This document shows, piece by piece, positions 8,699 to 16,025 of a DNA stretch of 23,872 bases. Source of the stretch: Clostridia bacterium. GTDB lineage: Bacteria; Bacillota; UBA994; PWPR01. The translations under genes and the position numbers were made by a program. The DNA lies in NCBI GenBank assembly GCA_003557085.1, contig PWPR01000219.1, positions 1 through 23,872 of the forward strand, given 5' to 3'. Every line of letters starts with the position of its first letter. Position 1 is the first letter of the stretch. The notes below the pieces were generated by a model. It saw only the letters and a program-made list of their open reading frames with translations. It searched no databases and had not been told where the DNA came from.

Positions 8699-9769
8699 AT
8701 GCAAATATTAGCAATTAACCCAGGTTCAACTTCAACTAAATTCAGCATATTTAATAATGACAAAGAGCTCTTTGAGGTTGTGATTAGACACAGTAGCGAA
8801 GACTTAGCACAATATAATAATATAATTGAGCAAAATGAGTTTCGTTTTAAACTGATAAGGGAAGAAATTCTAGCAAAGGGTTATGAACTAAATTCTCTTG
8901 ATGCAGTTGTAGGACGTGGTGGCTTGCTCCATCCACTTGAAGGTGGTACTTACTTAGTGAACCAAGATATGATTGATGATTTAAAAAGTGGCAATTATGG
9001 TGAGCATGCTTCTAACTTAGGTGGCTTAATCGCAGACCAGTTTGCCAAAGAACTAGGTGTTCCAGCATATATTGTAGATCCAGTTGTTGTGGATGAAATG
9101 GAAAGTATTGCTAAAATCAGCGGACATCCACTCTTTGAAAGAAAGAGTATCTTACATGCTTTAAATCAAAAAGCTGTTGCAAGATTAGCAGCTGAAAAAT
9201 TAGGCAAAAGATATAGAGAGACAAATATGATTGTTGTTCATTTAGGTGGTGGTATCTCTATTGGACTACACGCTAAAGGTAAGGTTATAGATGTTAACAA
9301 TGCTTTAGACGGTGAGGGACCATTTACACCTGAAAGAAGTGGGAGTTTACCAGCTGGAGGTTTAGTAGATTTATGTTTTTCAGGAGATTATACTCATGAA
9401 GACATTAAAAAACTTATTAAAGGTCAAGGTGGTCTAGTTGCTTATCTTGGTACTAATGATGGTAGAGATATAGTGAAAATGATAGATTCTGGAGATATTA
9501 AGGCATTATCTATATATAAAGCTATGGCTTATCAAATAGGAAAAGAAATTGGAGCATTAGCAGCAGCTGCTGGAGGAGAAGTTGATGCTATAGTGATTTC
9601 GGGAGGCCTAGCTTATGATAAAGACTATTTAATGCCTTGGATTTCTGAAATGGTTTCTTCTATAGCTCCAATCATAGTATTTCCAGGAGAAAAAGAGATG
9701 CAAGCTTTAGCTGCAGGGGCATTAAGAGTTCTAAAGGAAGAAGAAGGAGTTAAACATTATAAAAAGTAA
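8699..9769 (+). CDS. buk: Butyrate kinase (acyl kinase), second copy
   Basis: This is a second acyl kinase of 356 residues in the same operon, with the full motif set: INPGSTSTKF at the N-terminus, VVGRGG, YIVDPVVVDEM, VVHLGGGISIG, LDGEGPFTPERSG and ISGGLAYD. Its sequence differs from the first copy throughout, so this is not a recent tandem duplication. For example, the residues after the phosphate loop are FSIFNND against VALYLND. ATG 8699 follows AGGGGAC at 8688-8694. Its last 14 bases overlap the predicted ATT start of the P-loop gene. Likely the two kinases differ in acyl-chain preference or in direction of use; this is inference from having two copies. Confidence 0.92.
   Translation: MQILAINPGSTSTKFSIFNNDKELFEVVIRHSSEDLAQYNNIIEQNEFRFKLIREEILAKGYELNSLDAVVGRGGLLHPLEGGTYLVNQDMIDDLKSGNYGEHASNLGGLIADQFAKELGVPAYIVDPVVVDEMESIAKISGHPLFERKSILHALNQKAVARLAAEKLGKRYRETNMIVVHLGGGISIGLHAKGKVIDVNNALDGEGPFTPERSGSLPAGGLVDLCFSGDYTHEDIKKLIKGQGGLVAYLGTNDGRDIVKMIDSGDIKALSIYKAMAYQIGKEIGALAAAAGGEVDAIVISGGLAYDKDYLMPWISEMVSSIAPIIVFPGEKEMQALAAGALRVLKEEEGVKHYKK
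9744..9758 (+). promoter_or_regulatory. Ribosome binding site with ATT start codon (P-loop NTPase)
   Basis: AAGGAG at 9744-9749 lies inside the end of buk and is followed by six bases and ATT at 9756. In this frame an in-frame TAA occurs at 9732, and no ATG, GTG or TTG occurs until TTG 9984, which is after the Walker A motif. The ribosome site and the conserved motif therefore both point to ATT 9756 as the start. ATA at 9759 is the nearest other rare start. Confidence 0.6.
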
Positions 9770-10448
9770 TAATACACTAGATTTTTCTCCTGTCACTATT
9801 ATTTGTGGTGGTTATGGCAGTGGAAAATCAGAAATTTCAGTAAACTATGTTCTAAATGCAAAGAAGAAATATGACAAAATATCTATTGTAGACTTAGATG
9901 TAGTAAATCCATACTTTAGATCTAGAGAAGCTCATGAAATATTTACAAAAGAAGGAATAGAGTTAATTGCACCAGAAGGCGAGTTGAGATCATCAGCTCT
10001 GCCTGCTTTACCTGCAAAAATCTATTCATCGTTAAAGAATAATGATATTATGACTCTAGTTGATTTAGGTGGGGACGAAACTGGTTCCAGAGCTTTAGCA
10101 AGATATGTAAATCATATACCTGATAATTACCAAATGTATATGGTTATAAATCCTGCGAGGCCTTATCAGGATACTGTAGAAAAAATACTACATTTAGCAG
10201 AAAAAATTGAATATACTTCAAGAAAGAATCTTACTGGTTTAATTAATAACACAAACTTATTACATGAAACCAACCTAAAATTCATAGAAGACAATTTTTC
10301 TCTAATTGAAGAGGTCTCAAATAAACTAAAAAAACCAATAATATATACAAGTGTTGACAATAGATTAATTGAAGATGAAGGTCTTCCAAAGATAAATAGT
10401 GAAATTTTTAAGTTGAACTTGCAATTATCTCCAACGTGGAGAAAATAA
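9756..10448 (+). CDS. P-loop NTPase of the VOR/butyrate kinase operon (MinD/CobB-like), ATT start
   Basis: Predicted cytoplasmic ATPase of 230 residues, function unknown. From ATT 9756 the frame gives a Walker A loop CGGYGSGKSE (17-26), a conserved-looking DLDVVNPYFRSRE (46-58), PEGELRSSALPALP, and a Walker B-like segment VDLGGDETGS at about 102-111, then INPARPYQDT and GLINNTNL. This resembles the deviant-Walker/SIMIBI group (MinD, CobB, ParA) rather than a transporter ATPase. A reading that begins at TTG 9984 would lack the nucleotide loop, so the longer form is preferred. The gene overlaps buk by 14 bp and sits 15 bp before the ferredoxin-like subunit. That implies a role tied to the oxidoreductase, such as assembly, cofactor loading or regulation (speculation). 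A +1 frameshift from buk is a less likely alternative to ATT initiation. Confidence 0.75.
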   Translation: MIKSNNTLDFSPVTIICGGYGSGKSEISVNYVLNAKKKYDKISIVDLDVVNPYFRSREAHEIFTKEGIELIAPEGELRSSALPALPAKIYSSLKNNDIMTLVDLGGDETGSRALARYVNHIPDNYQMYMVINPARPYQDTVEKILHLAEKIEYTSRKNLTGLINNTNLLHETNLKFIEDNFSLIEEVSNKLKKPIIYTSVDNRLIEDEGLPKINSEIFKLNLQLSPTWRK

Positions 10449-10463
10449 ATAGGAGGTTGTAAT

Positions 10464-10694
10464 ATGGCTAAGAGAATATCATATCCTTTGTTTGATGAGG
10501 ATAGATGCAAAGGGTGCGAATTATGTACTACAGTATGTCCAAAGGACATAGTTGTCATGAGTGATCGTATCAACTCAAAAGGATATTATGTAGCAACAGT
10601 AACGAATAAGAACGAATGTATAGGGTGTAAGTTCTGTGCACAAATTTGTCCTGATGTGGTTATAGAAATTCATCGTGAAGAGAGGGAGGAATAA
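10464..10694 (+). CDS. 2-oxoacid:ferredoxin oxidoreductase, delta (ferredoxin-like) subunit
   Basis: This 76-residue protein carries two 4Fe-4S sites and passes electrons from the ThDP site of the oxidoreductase to free ferredoxin. Cysteines stand at 15, 18, 21, 25 and 52, 55, 58, 62, two classic CxxCxxCxxxCP motifs, framed by the family pattern FDEDRCKGCELC. AGGAGG at 10451-10456 gives a clear start at ATG 10464. It is followed after 2 bp by the alpha subunit, the korDABC-like order. Homologues are named VorD, KorD or PorD depending on the substrate; the sequence does not decide, so no symbol is given. Confidence 0.9.
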   Translation: MAKRISYPLFDEDRCKGCELCTTVCPKDIVVMSDRINSKGYYVATVTNKNECIGCKFCAQICPDVVIEIHREEREE

Positions 10695-10696
10695 TA

Positions 10697-11758
10697 ATGG
10701 CGAGAAAATTAATGAAGGGTAATGAAGCTATAGGTGAAGCAGCAATAAAAGCTGGTTGTCACTTGTTTTTTGGATACCCTATAACTCCACAAAACGAATT
10801 GCCTGAATATATGTCAAAAAGACTACCAGAAATTGGTGGGACTTTTGTACAAGCTGAGAGTGAAGTTGCAGCTATTAACATGGTATACGGTGCAGCTGGA
10901 ACAGGATCAAGAGTAATGACTTCTTCTTCAAGCCCAGGTATTAGTCTTAAACAAGAAGGTATATCATATATAGCTGGTTCAGAATTGCCTTGTGTAATTG
11001 TTAATATTGTTCGTGGTGGACCAGGTTTAGGCGGAATCCAACCTGCACAATCTGATTACTTTCAATCTACTAAAGGTGGAGGACATGGAGATTATAAACT
11101 TATTGTATTAGCTCCTTCAACTGTCCAAGAAATGGTTGACTTAGTTCAAGAAGCATTTGATTTAGCAGATAAATATCGTAATCCAGTAATGATTTTAGGA
11201 GATGGCATGTTAGGTCAAATGATGGAGCCTGTTGAGTTTAAAGAGAGAGAAATAAAAAAGGTTGATCACTCAAGTTGGGCTACAGTTGGCATGGGTGATA
11301 GAGAAAAGCCTAATATAGTTAATTCTTTGTATTTAGACCCACAAGAGTTAGAGGATCATAATCATAAGTTGCAGAGAAAATATGATGAAATAACTGCTAA
11401 CGAAATAAGATATGAAACTTATAATTGTGAAAATGCAGAAATTATCTTAATTGCTTATGGGACAACAGCAAGAATTGTTCAAGATGTTATTCCAATGGCA
11501 AAAGAAAAAGGGATAAAATTGGGTCTAATCAAACCAATTACTTTATGGCCTTTCCCATATGATGTCTTTAATGATTATGTTGATTCAACAAAAGCATTCT
11601 TATCTGTTGAAATGAGTATGGGTCAAATGGTTGAGGATGTTAAACTAGCTGTTAATGGGAAAAAACCTGTTCACTTCTATGGAAGATCAGGTGGTATGAT
11701 ACCAACCCCAGAAGGAATACTTGAAAATGTAATAGAAGTTTTAGGAGGGCTGGAATAA
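10697..11758 (+). CDS. vorB: 2-oxoacid:ferredoxin oxidoreductase, alpha subunit (VorB-type)
   Basis: Large subunit of a CoA-dependent oxoacid oxidoreductase, here probably acting on 3-methyl-2-oxobutanoate and the other branched-chain 2-oxoacids from Val, Leu and Ile, giving acyl-CoA, CO2 and reduced ferredoxin. The 353 residues show the N-terminal block KGNEAIGEAAIKAG, GYPITPQNE, the QAESEVAAINMVYGAAG stretch and a VRGGPGLGGIQPAQSDYFQ segment typical of VorB/KorA. The C-terminal domain has the LIKPITLWPFP pattern. AGAGGGAGG at 10680-10688 supports ATG 10697. The TAA stop at 11756-11758 shares its final A with the ATT proposed to start the beta subunit. Short 2-oxoglutarate oxidoreductases (KorA) are close relatives; the branched-chain call rests on the family resemblance and on ptb/buk next door. 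Confidence 0.88.
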   Translation: MARKLMKGNEAIGEAAIKAGCHLFFGYPITPQNELPEYMSKRLPEIGGTFVQAESEVAAINMVYGAAGTGSRVMTSSSSPGISLKQEGISYIAGSELPCVIVNIVRGGPGLGGIQPAQSDYFQSTKGGGHGDYKLIVLAPSTVQEMVDLVQEAFDLADKYRNPVMILGDGMLGQMMEPVEFKEREIKKVDHSSWATVGMGDREKPNIVNSLYLDPQELEDHNHKLQRKYDEITANEIRYETYNCENAEIILIAYGTTARIVQDVIPMAKEKGIKLGLIKPITLWPFPYDVFNDYVDSTKAFLSVEMSMGQMVEDVKLAVNGKKPVHFYGRSGGMIPTPEGILENVIEVLGGLE

Positions 11759-11760
11759 TT
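11743..11760 (+). promoter_or_regulatory. Ribosome binding site with ATT start codon (beta subunit)
   Basis: AGGAGG at 11743-11748 sits in the 3' end of the alpha gene, 9 bases before ATT 11758. The expected architecture at this point would be a TAATG stop/start overlap; the sequence reads TAATT instead. ATA at 11755 is closer (6 bases), but starting at ATT gives the usual family N-terminus MAVxFKRP. No ATG, GTG or TTG in this frame lies between the ribosome site and ATG 11947. Confidence 0.65.
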
Positions 11761-12504
11761 GCTGTATTATTTAAAAGACCAGAAGCATTAGTAGACATAA
11801 ATACTCACTATTGTCCAGGGTGTACTCATGGTATTATTCATCGATTAGTTGCTGAAGCTATAGATGAGTTAGAAATTAGAGAAAAAACTATTGGAATTGC
11901 ACCTGTAGGTTGCTCAGTATTTGCATATAAGTACTTCAACGTTGATATGCAAGAAGCAGCTCACGGTAGAGCACCAGCTGTTGCAACGGGTATCAAAAGA
12001 GCCATTCCAGAAAGTATTGTCTTCACTTATCAAGGAGATGGAGACTTGGCTTCTATTGGTACAGCAGAAATAATCCACGCAGCAGCCAGAAATGAAAATA
12101 TGACTGTAATCTTTGTAAACAATGCAATCTATGGTATGACTGGCGGTCAAATGGCTCCAACTACATTACCTAATCAAAGAACGACTACATCTCCACGTGG
12201 ACGAGACGTTTCATCAGCAGGTAATCCACTTAAAATGGCAGAAATGTTAGCTACTATTGATGGACCTGCATATATTGAAAGAACTACTGTTCATAATATT
12301 AAAGGTATAAGCCGTACAAAAAAAGCTATCCAGAAAGCTTTTCAAAATCAAGTAGATAAAAAAGGGTTTAGCTTAGTAGAGATTCTATCTACTTGTCCTA
12401 CAAACTGGGGTATGACACCAGTAGAGAGCTTGAGCTGGTTAGAAGATAATATGATGGAGTATTTCCCACTTGGCGTATATAAAGACATTGAGGAGGAAAA
12501 GTAA
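11758..12504 (+). CDS. 2-oxoacid:ferredoxin oxidoreductase, beta (ThDP) subunit, ATT start
   Basis: Thiamine-diphosphate subunit of the same complex. Read from ATT 11758 it has 248 residues and begins MAVLFKRPEAL, followed by HYCPGCTHG (Cys 19 and 22) and PVGCSVF (Cys 52), cysteines that hold the 4Fe-4S cluster near the active site. It then has the ThDP motif GDGDLASIGTAE (from 93) with FVNNAIYGMTGGQ (N121/N122). A start at ATG 11947 would remove 63 residues and all three of these cysteines, and AGGAGG at 11743-11748 fits the upstream start. It overlaps the alpha stop by one base and abuts the gamma subunit exactly. The protein identity is secure; the initiation codon is the unusual part. Confidence 0.9.
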   Translation: MAVLFKRPEALVDINTHYCPGCTHGIIHRLVAEAIDELEIREKTIGIAPVGCSVFAYKYFNVDMQEAAHGRAPAVATGIKRAIPESIVFTYQGDGDLASIGTAEIIHAAARNENMTVIFVNNAIYGMTGGQMAPTTLPNQRTTTSPRGRDVSSAGNPLKMAEMLATIDGPAYIERTTVHNIKGISRTKKAIQKAFQNQVDKKGFSLVEILSTCPTNWGMTPVESLSWLEDNMMEYFPLGVYKDIEEEK

Positions 12505-13041
12505 ATGAAACATGAAGTAATTATTGCTGGTTTTGGTGGACAAGGAGTAATGCTGATGGGACAATTATTAGCATACTCATCAATGCTAGAAGATAAGAAT
12601 GTTTCTTGGCTTCCTTCTTATGGACCTGAGATGCGTGGTGGAACAGCAAATTGTATGGTAATAGTATCAGATAGACAAGTAGCTTCTCCACTTATTACTG
12701 CACCAAGCGCACTTGTGGCTATGAACTTGCCATCACTAACAAAATTTGCTGATAGCGTAAAAGACGGCGGAGTAGTTCTATATAACAGCTCATTGATAGA
12801 TGAAGAATATCAAAGAGATGGTATTACCTCAATAGGATTGCCTTTTAATGACCTAGCAGTAGAGTTAGGAAATGCGAGGGTTGCTAATATAGTTGCTTTA
12901 GGTAGTTTATTATCAGCTACTGATATTTGTGATAAAGACTCAGTAATTGACTCAATTAAGAGCGTTTTACCAGAAAGACATCATCATTTATTACCATTAA
13001 ATGAAAAAGCTTTAGAAAAAGGCTTGTCATTGGTCAATTAG
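12505..13041 (+). CDS. 2-oxoacid:ferredoxin oxidoreductase, gamma subunit
   Basis: Third subunit of the oxidoreductase (178 residues), completing the delta-alpha-beta-gamma set. It opens with the family motif GFGGQGVM (residues 9-16), followed by SYGPEMRGGTANC, the conserved binding segment of gamma domains, and then PSALVAMNLPSL. AGGAGG at 12491-12496 serves ATG 12505, which directly follows the beta stop. It is the last gene of the fermentation operon; a terminator begins about 7 bp downstream. The separate gamma polypeptide marks a four-subunit enzyme, unlike the single-chain pyruvate:ferredoxin oxidoreductase of many Clostridia. Confidence 0.92.
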   Translation: MKHEVIIAGFGGQGVMLMGQLLAYSSMLEDKNVSWLPSYGPEMRGGTANCMVIVSDRQVASPLITAPSALVAMNLPSLTKFADSVKDGGVVLYNSSLIDEEYQRDGITSIGLPFNDLAVELGNARVANIVALGSLLSATDICDKDSVIDSIKSVLPERHHHLLPLNEKALEKGLSLVN

Positions 13042-13047
13042 ATAATC

Positions 13048-13086
13048 AAAGAGTTAGTGTATTTATGATATGCTAGCTCTTTTTTA
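13048..13086 (+). terminator. Rho-independent terminator of the fermentation operon
   Basis: AGAGTTAG (13050-13057) pairs with CTAGCTCT (13073-13080), with one G-T pair. AA before it can pair with TT after it, and the 3' arm runs into a T tract at 13080-13085. It lies just after the gamma-subunit stop and before the pyk promoter. Confidence 0.75.
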
Positions 13087-13114
13087 TATTATTTAAAAAA
13101 CTTAAGTATGCTTA

Positions 13115-13143
13115 CTAACAATATAGTAAAATGATGGTATAAT
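13115..13143 (+). promoter_or_regulatory. Extended -10 promoter of the pyk operon
   Basis: A perfect TATAAT at 13138-13143 is preceded by TGG (13135-13137), making an extended -10. Exactly 17 bp upstream is CTAACA (13115-13120), which matches four of six -35 bases. A short inverted repeat, TTACTA (13112-13117) and TAGTAA (13124-13129), overlaps the -35 region and could be an operator, though six-base arms may be chance. Confidence 0.7.
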
Positions 13144-13207
13144 TAAGTCAGACTTTGCTTAATTGCACAAGACAATGGAAAGTAAATTTGATGAATGGAG
13201 TGAAATA

Positions 13208-14953
13208 ATGAGAAGAACAAAAATAGTAGGCACTTTAGGTCCAGCTACTGACAATCTAGAAATCTTAGAAAAAATAGTTGAAAATGGCATGGATGTAGCA
13301 AGGTTTAATTTCAGCCATGGCGAATATTCTGAACATGAAAGACGACTTAATGAATTACGAAAGATTATAAATGAAAAGAAGACAAGGGTTGCCACAATGA
13401 TGGACACTAGGGGGCCAGAAATACGCCTAGGATTAATTAAGAATGGTAAGGATAGTATATGCACAGGCAATGAAATTATTTTGACTACGGAAGAAATAAT
13501 TGGAGACAGGGACAAAGCACATGTTAACTATACAGACTTACCGAAATATTTAGAACAAGGTAATATAATTTATTTAGATGATGGAAATATAACTTTAGAG
13601 GTTAAAGAGATTAAAGGAAATGAGATTGTTTGCTTTATCAGTGATGGTGGGGAAATAAGTGATAGAAAGAAAGTTACTATACCAGATGTTAAAACTGGAT
13701 TACCTGCTGTAACTGAAAAAGATGTTGAGGACATCAAGTTTGGCATAAAGCATCATTTTGATTACTTAGCAGCATCTTTTGTAAGATCAGCTGAACATGT
13801 TTTAGAGATTAGGAAAATTTTAGATGAGTATAGATCAAGTATGAAAATAATTTCTAAAATTGAGAATAGAGAAGGTTTAGACAACATAGAAGAAATCATA
13901 AATGTTTCTGATGGAATTATGGTTGCTAGAGGCGATTTAGGTGTAGAAATACCTCAAGAGGAAGTGCCTTTAAGACAGAAAGATATGATTAAAAAGTGTA
14001 GAGAAGCAGGGAAGCCTGTTATTATAGCAACTCAAATGTTAGATTCTATGATGCGTAATCCGCGCCCAACAAGAGCAGAATCTAGTGATGTAGCAAATGC
14101 TATTTTTGAAGGTGCTGATGCTATTATGCTTTCTGGTGAAACAGCAGTTGGTAATTATCCTGTTGAATCAGTTAAAACTATGGCCAAAATAGCTAATACA
14201 ACAGAAGGTGGCATTAAATATCCACTACCAAGCGCTTTCTTGTATGAAAAAGATATTACGATTAATGATGCAATTGGACAAACTGTATGTAGTATGGCTG
14301 AGTCATTAGGAGTGAAAGCAATTGTAGCTCCTACTCAATCAGGTTATACAGCTAAGAAGATTGCAAAATATAGACCTTCAGTTCCTATTATTGCTATAAC
14401 TCCTGATGCTCAAGTCATTGATGAGTTAAAACTGATTTGGGGAGTTTTGCCAATTCTGGGTACGCAATTGGATACAACAGACGAAGTTTTAGAAGATGCT
14501 GTAAATAGAGCACTAAATACAGATTTTGTTAAAGAAGGAGATCTAGTTATCTTGACTGCAGGAGTACCAGTTGCTATGCCTGGTGGAACTAATTTAATTA
14601 AAGTACACACAATAGGTAAAGTTATAGCACAAGGTCTGGGAATAAGTGATAAATCTGTAACTGCACAAGCTGTTATAGTTAAAGAAAATGCTGATCTACT
14701 GGATGTTAAACCTAATTCAATTGTTATTTGCCATCAATCTGATGCAAGTTACGTAAATGCTTTAGCTCAGTCAGCTGGAGTTATAACAGAAACTGGTGGA
14801 TTGAGTTCTCATGCTGCAATTGTAGGTATAAACTTTGGTAAACCTGTAATTGTCAACGTGCCTAATATTACTAAGCTTGTAAAAAGTGGTGATTTAATAA
14901 CAATGGATTGTGAAAGAGGACTAATTTATTCAGGAAGGGCAACAATACTTTAG
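13208..14953 (+). CDS. pyk: Pyruvate kinase with C-terminal PEP-utiliser domain
   Basis: Catalyses the last step of glycolysis, phosphoenolpyruvate plus ADP to pyruvate and ATP. From ATG 13208 it has 581 residues, the long Firmicute form. Visible are RRTKIVGTLGPAT at the N-terminus, RFNFSHG, DTRGPEIR, the catalytic Lys in IISKIENREGLDNI, VARGDLGVEIP, and AIMLSGETAVGNYPVE. The extra domain of about 110 residues ends with GGLSSHAAIVG, the mobile phosphohistidine-type motif, which in pyruvate kinase is not known to be catalytic. ATG 13208 is 7 bases after GGAG (13197-13200); an in-frame TTG at 13163 has no such site and would add atypical residues. It heads a six-gene run and follows its own promoter. 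Confidence 0.95.
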   Translation: MRRTKIVGTLGPATDNLEILEKIVENGMDVARFNFSHGEYSEHERRLNELRKIINEKKTRVATMMDTRGPEIRLGLIKNGKDSICTGNEIILTTEEIIGDRDKAHVNYTDLPKYLEQGNIIYLDDGNITLEVKEIKGNEIVCFISDGGEISDRKKVTIPDVKTGLPAVTEKDVEDIKFGIKHHFDYLAASFVRSAEHVLEIRKILDEYRSSMKIISKIENREGLDNIEEIINVSDGIMVARGDLGVEIPQEEVPLRQKDMIKKCREAGKPVIIATQMLDSMMRNPRPTRAESSDVANAIFEGADAIMLSGETAVGNYPVESVKTMAKIANTTEGGIKYPLPSAFLYEKDITINDAIGQTVCSMAESLGVKAIVAPTQSGYTAKKIAKYRPSVPIIAITPDAQVIDELKLIWGVLPILGTQLDTTDEVLEDAVNRALNTDFVKEGDLVILTAGVPVAMPGGTNLIKVHTIGKVIAQGLGISDKSVTAQAVIVKENADLLDVKPNSIVICHQSDASYVNALAQSAGVITETGGLSSHAAIVGINFGKPVIVNVPNITKLVKSGDLITMDCERGLIYSGRATIL

Positions 14954-14975
14954 ACTTAACAACGAGGTGAAGAAG

Positions 14976-16025
14976 ATGCATAAAAAAGTACTCTTAATTT
15001 TCGGTGGTAAATCAGCTGAACATGAAATCTCTATAGCTTCAGCAACATCTATTTTTAAGAATATAGACAGAGAGAAGTATAAAATAGGAACAATTGGTGT
15101 TACTAAGAAAGGTCTTTTTGTAGAAAATATTGACCCAACTTTGTTAAAACCTGTACAAGAAGAAATAACGTTAGAGTCTAGTAAGTTAGGCTCTAACTCA
15201 TCTTATTTTATGGAAGAACATTGGATTAGGTTAATTGAAGAAGCAGATGTGATATTTCCTTTAATGCATGGACCTGGCGGAGAAGATGGAAACATTCAAG
15301 GCCTATTAGAATCACTCAATAAGAAATACGTTGGTAGCAAAGTAGCAAGCTCAGCTATATGTATGGACAAAACATTGACTAAGATTATTCTAGAAAAAGC
15401 TAATCTTTCTAATGTTCCATATATAATACTAAACAAAAATAAAATTGATGATAAAACTAATGAGAAGATATTAGCATTAGGATTGCCTATATTCGTCAAA
15501 CCAGCTAATTTAGGTTCGTCAATAGGTATAACCAAAGTTAAAGAAGAAAAAGATTTAGAAGCAGCTCTTAGTTTAGCTTTTAAGTATGATGAGAAAGTCT
15601 TAGTGGAGAAAGCAGTTAAAGGTAGAGAACTAGAAATTAGTGTTTTAGGAAACAACAATTTAAGGACTTCTTTACCTGGAGAAATTATCCCTAATGCTGA
15701 GTATTATGATTATGAAGCAAAATATATTACTGGTAATGCAGAGCTAATCGTCCCAGCACAATTAGATGAAAAAATTGTAGAACAAATAAAAATTGTTGCA
15801 ATAAAAGCTTATCAGGAACTGGGTTGTAAAGGACTAGCAAGAGTTGATTTCTTTTTAGAAGAAAAAACTAATAAGCTTTATATTAATGAAGTTAATACTA
15901 TTCCTGGTTTTACAAAAATTAGTATGTATCCAAGACTATTTCTTCATGAGGGTATGACTTATCAGGAGTTGATTTCAGAATTAATTTACTTAGCTGAAAT
16001 AGATGAGGATGAAAAAAATGTATAA
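14976..16025 (+). CDS. ddl: D-alanine--D-alanine ligase
   Basis: ATP-grasp enzyme that makes the D-Ala-D-Ala dipeptide for peptidoglycan in the cytoplasm. The 349-residue protein shows the N-terminal GGKSAEHEIS signature, PLMHGPGGEDGNIQG, the VKPANLGSSIGI loop, EYYDYEAKY with the Tyr-containing omega-loop typical of true D-Ala ligases rather than VanA-type D-Ala-D-Lac enzymes, and the metal-binding INEVNTIPGFT. The ATG at 14976 is chosen over GTG 14967 because GAGGTG at 14964-14969 lies 6 bases before it. It is 22 bp after pyk and overlaps deoB by 8 bp. Its place between a glycolytic and a nucleoside gene has no obvious pathway logic. Confidence 0.93.
   Translation: MHKKVLLIFGGKSAEHEISIASATSIFKNIDREKYKIGTIGVTKKGLFVENIDPTLLKPVQEEITLESSKLGSNSSYFMEEHWIRLIEEADVIFPLMHGPGGEDGNIQGLLESLNKKYVGSKVASSAICMDKTLTKIILEKANLSNVPYIILNKNKIDDKTNEKILALGLPIFVKPANLGSSIGITKVKEEKDLEAALSLAFKYDEKVLVEKAVKGRELEISVLGNNNLRTSLPGEIIPNAEYYDYEAKYITGNAELIVPAQLDEKIVEQIKIVAIKAYQELGCKGLARVDFFLEEKTNKLYINEVNTIPGFTKISMYPRLFLHEGMTYQELISELIYLAEIDEDEKNV

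Noticed and set aside
9984..10448. P-loop gene called from TTG 9984 as a 154-residue protein
   Set aside because: It has no ribosome site of its own and lacks the Walker A motif that is encoded in frame just upstream.
11947..12504. Beta subunit called from ATG 11947
   Set aside because: It would lack the CPGC and GCS cysteines and 63 conserved residues, and no Shine-Dalgarno precedes it.
13163..13207. Pyruvate kinase start at TTG 13163
   Set aside because: The extra 15 residues do not fit the family, while ATG 13208 has a well-spaced GGAG.
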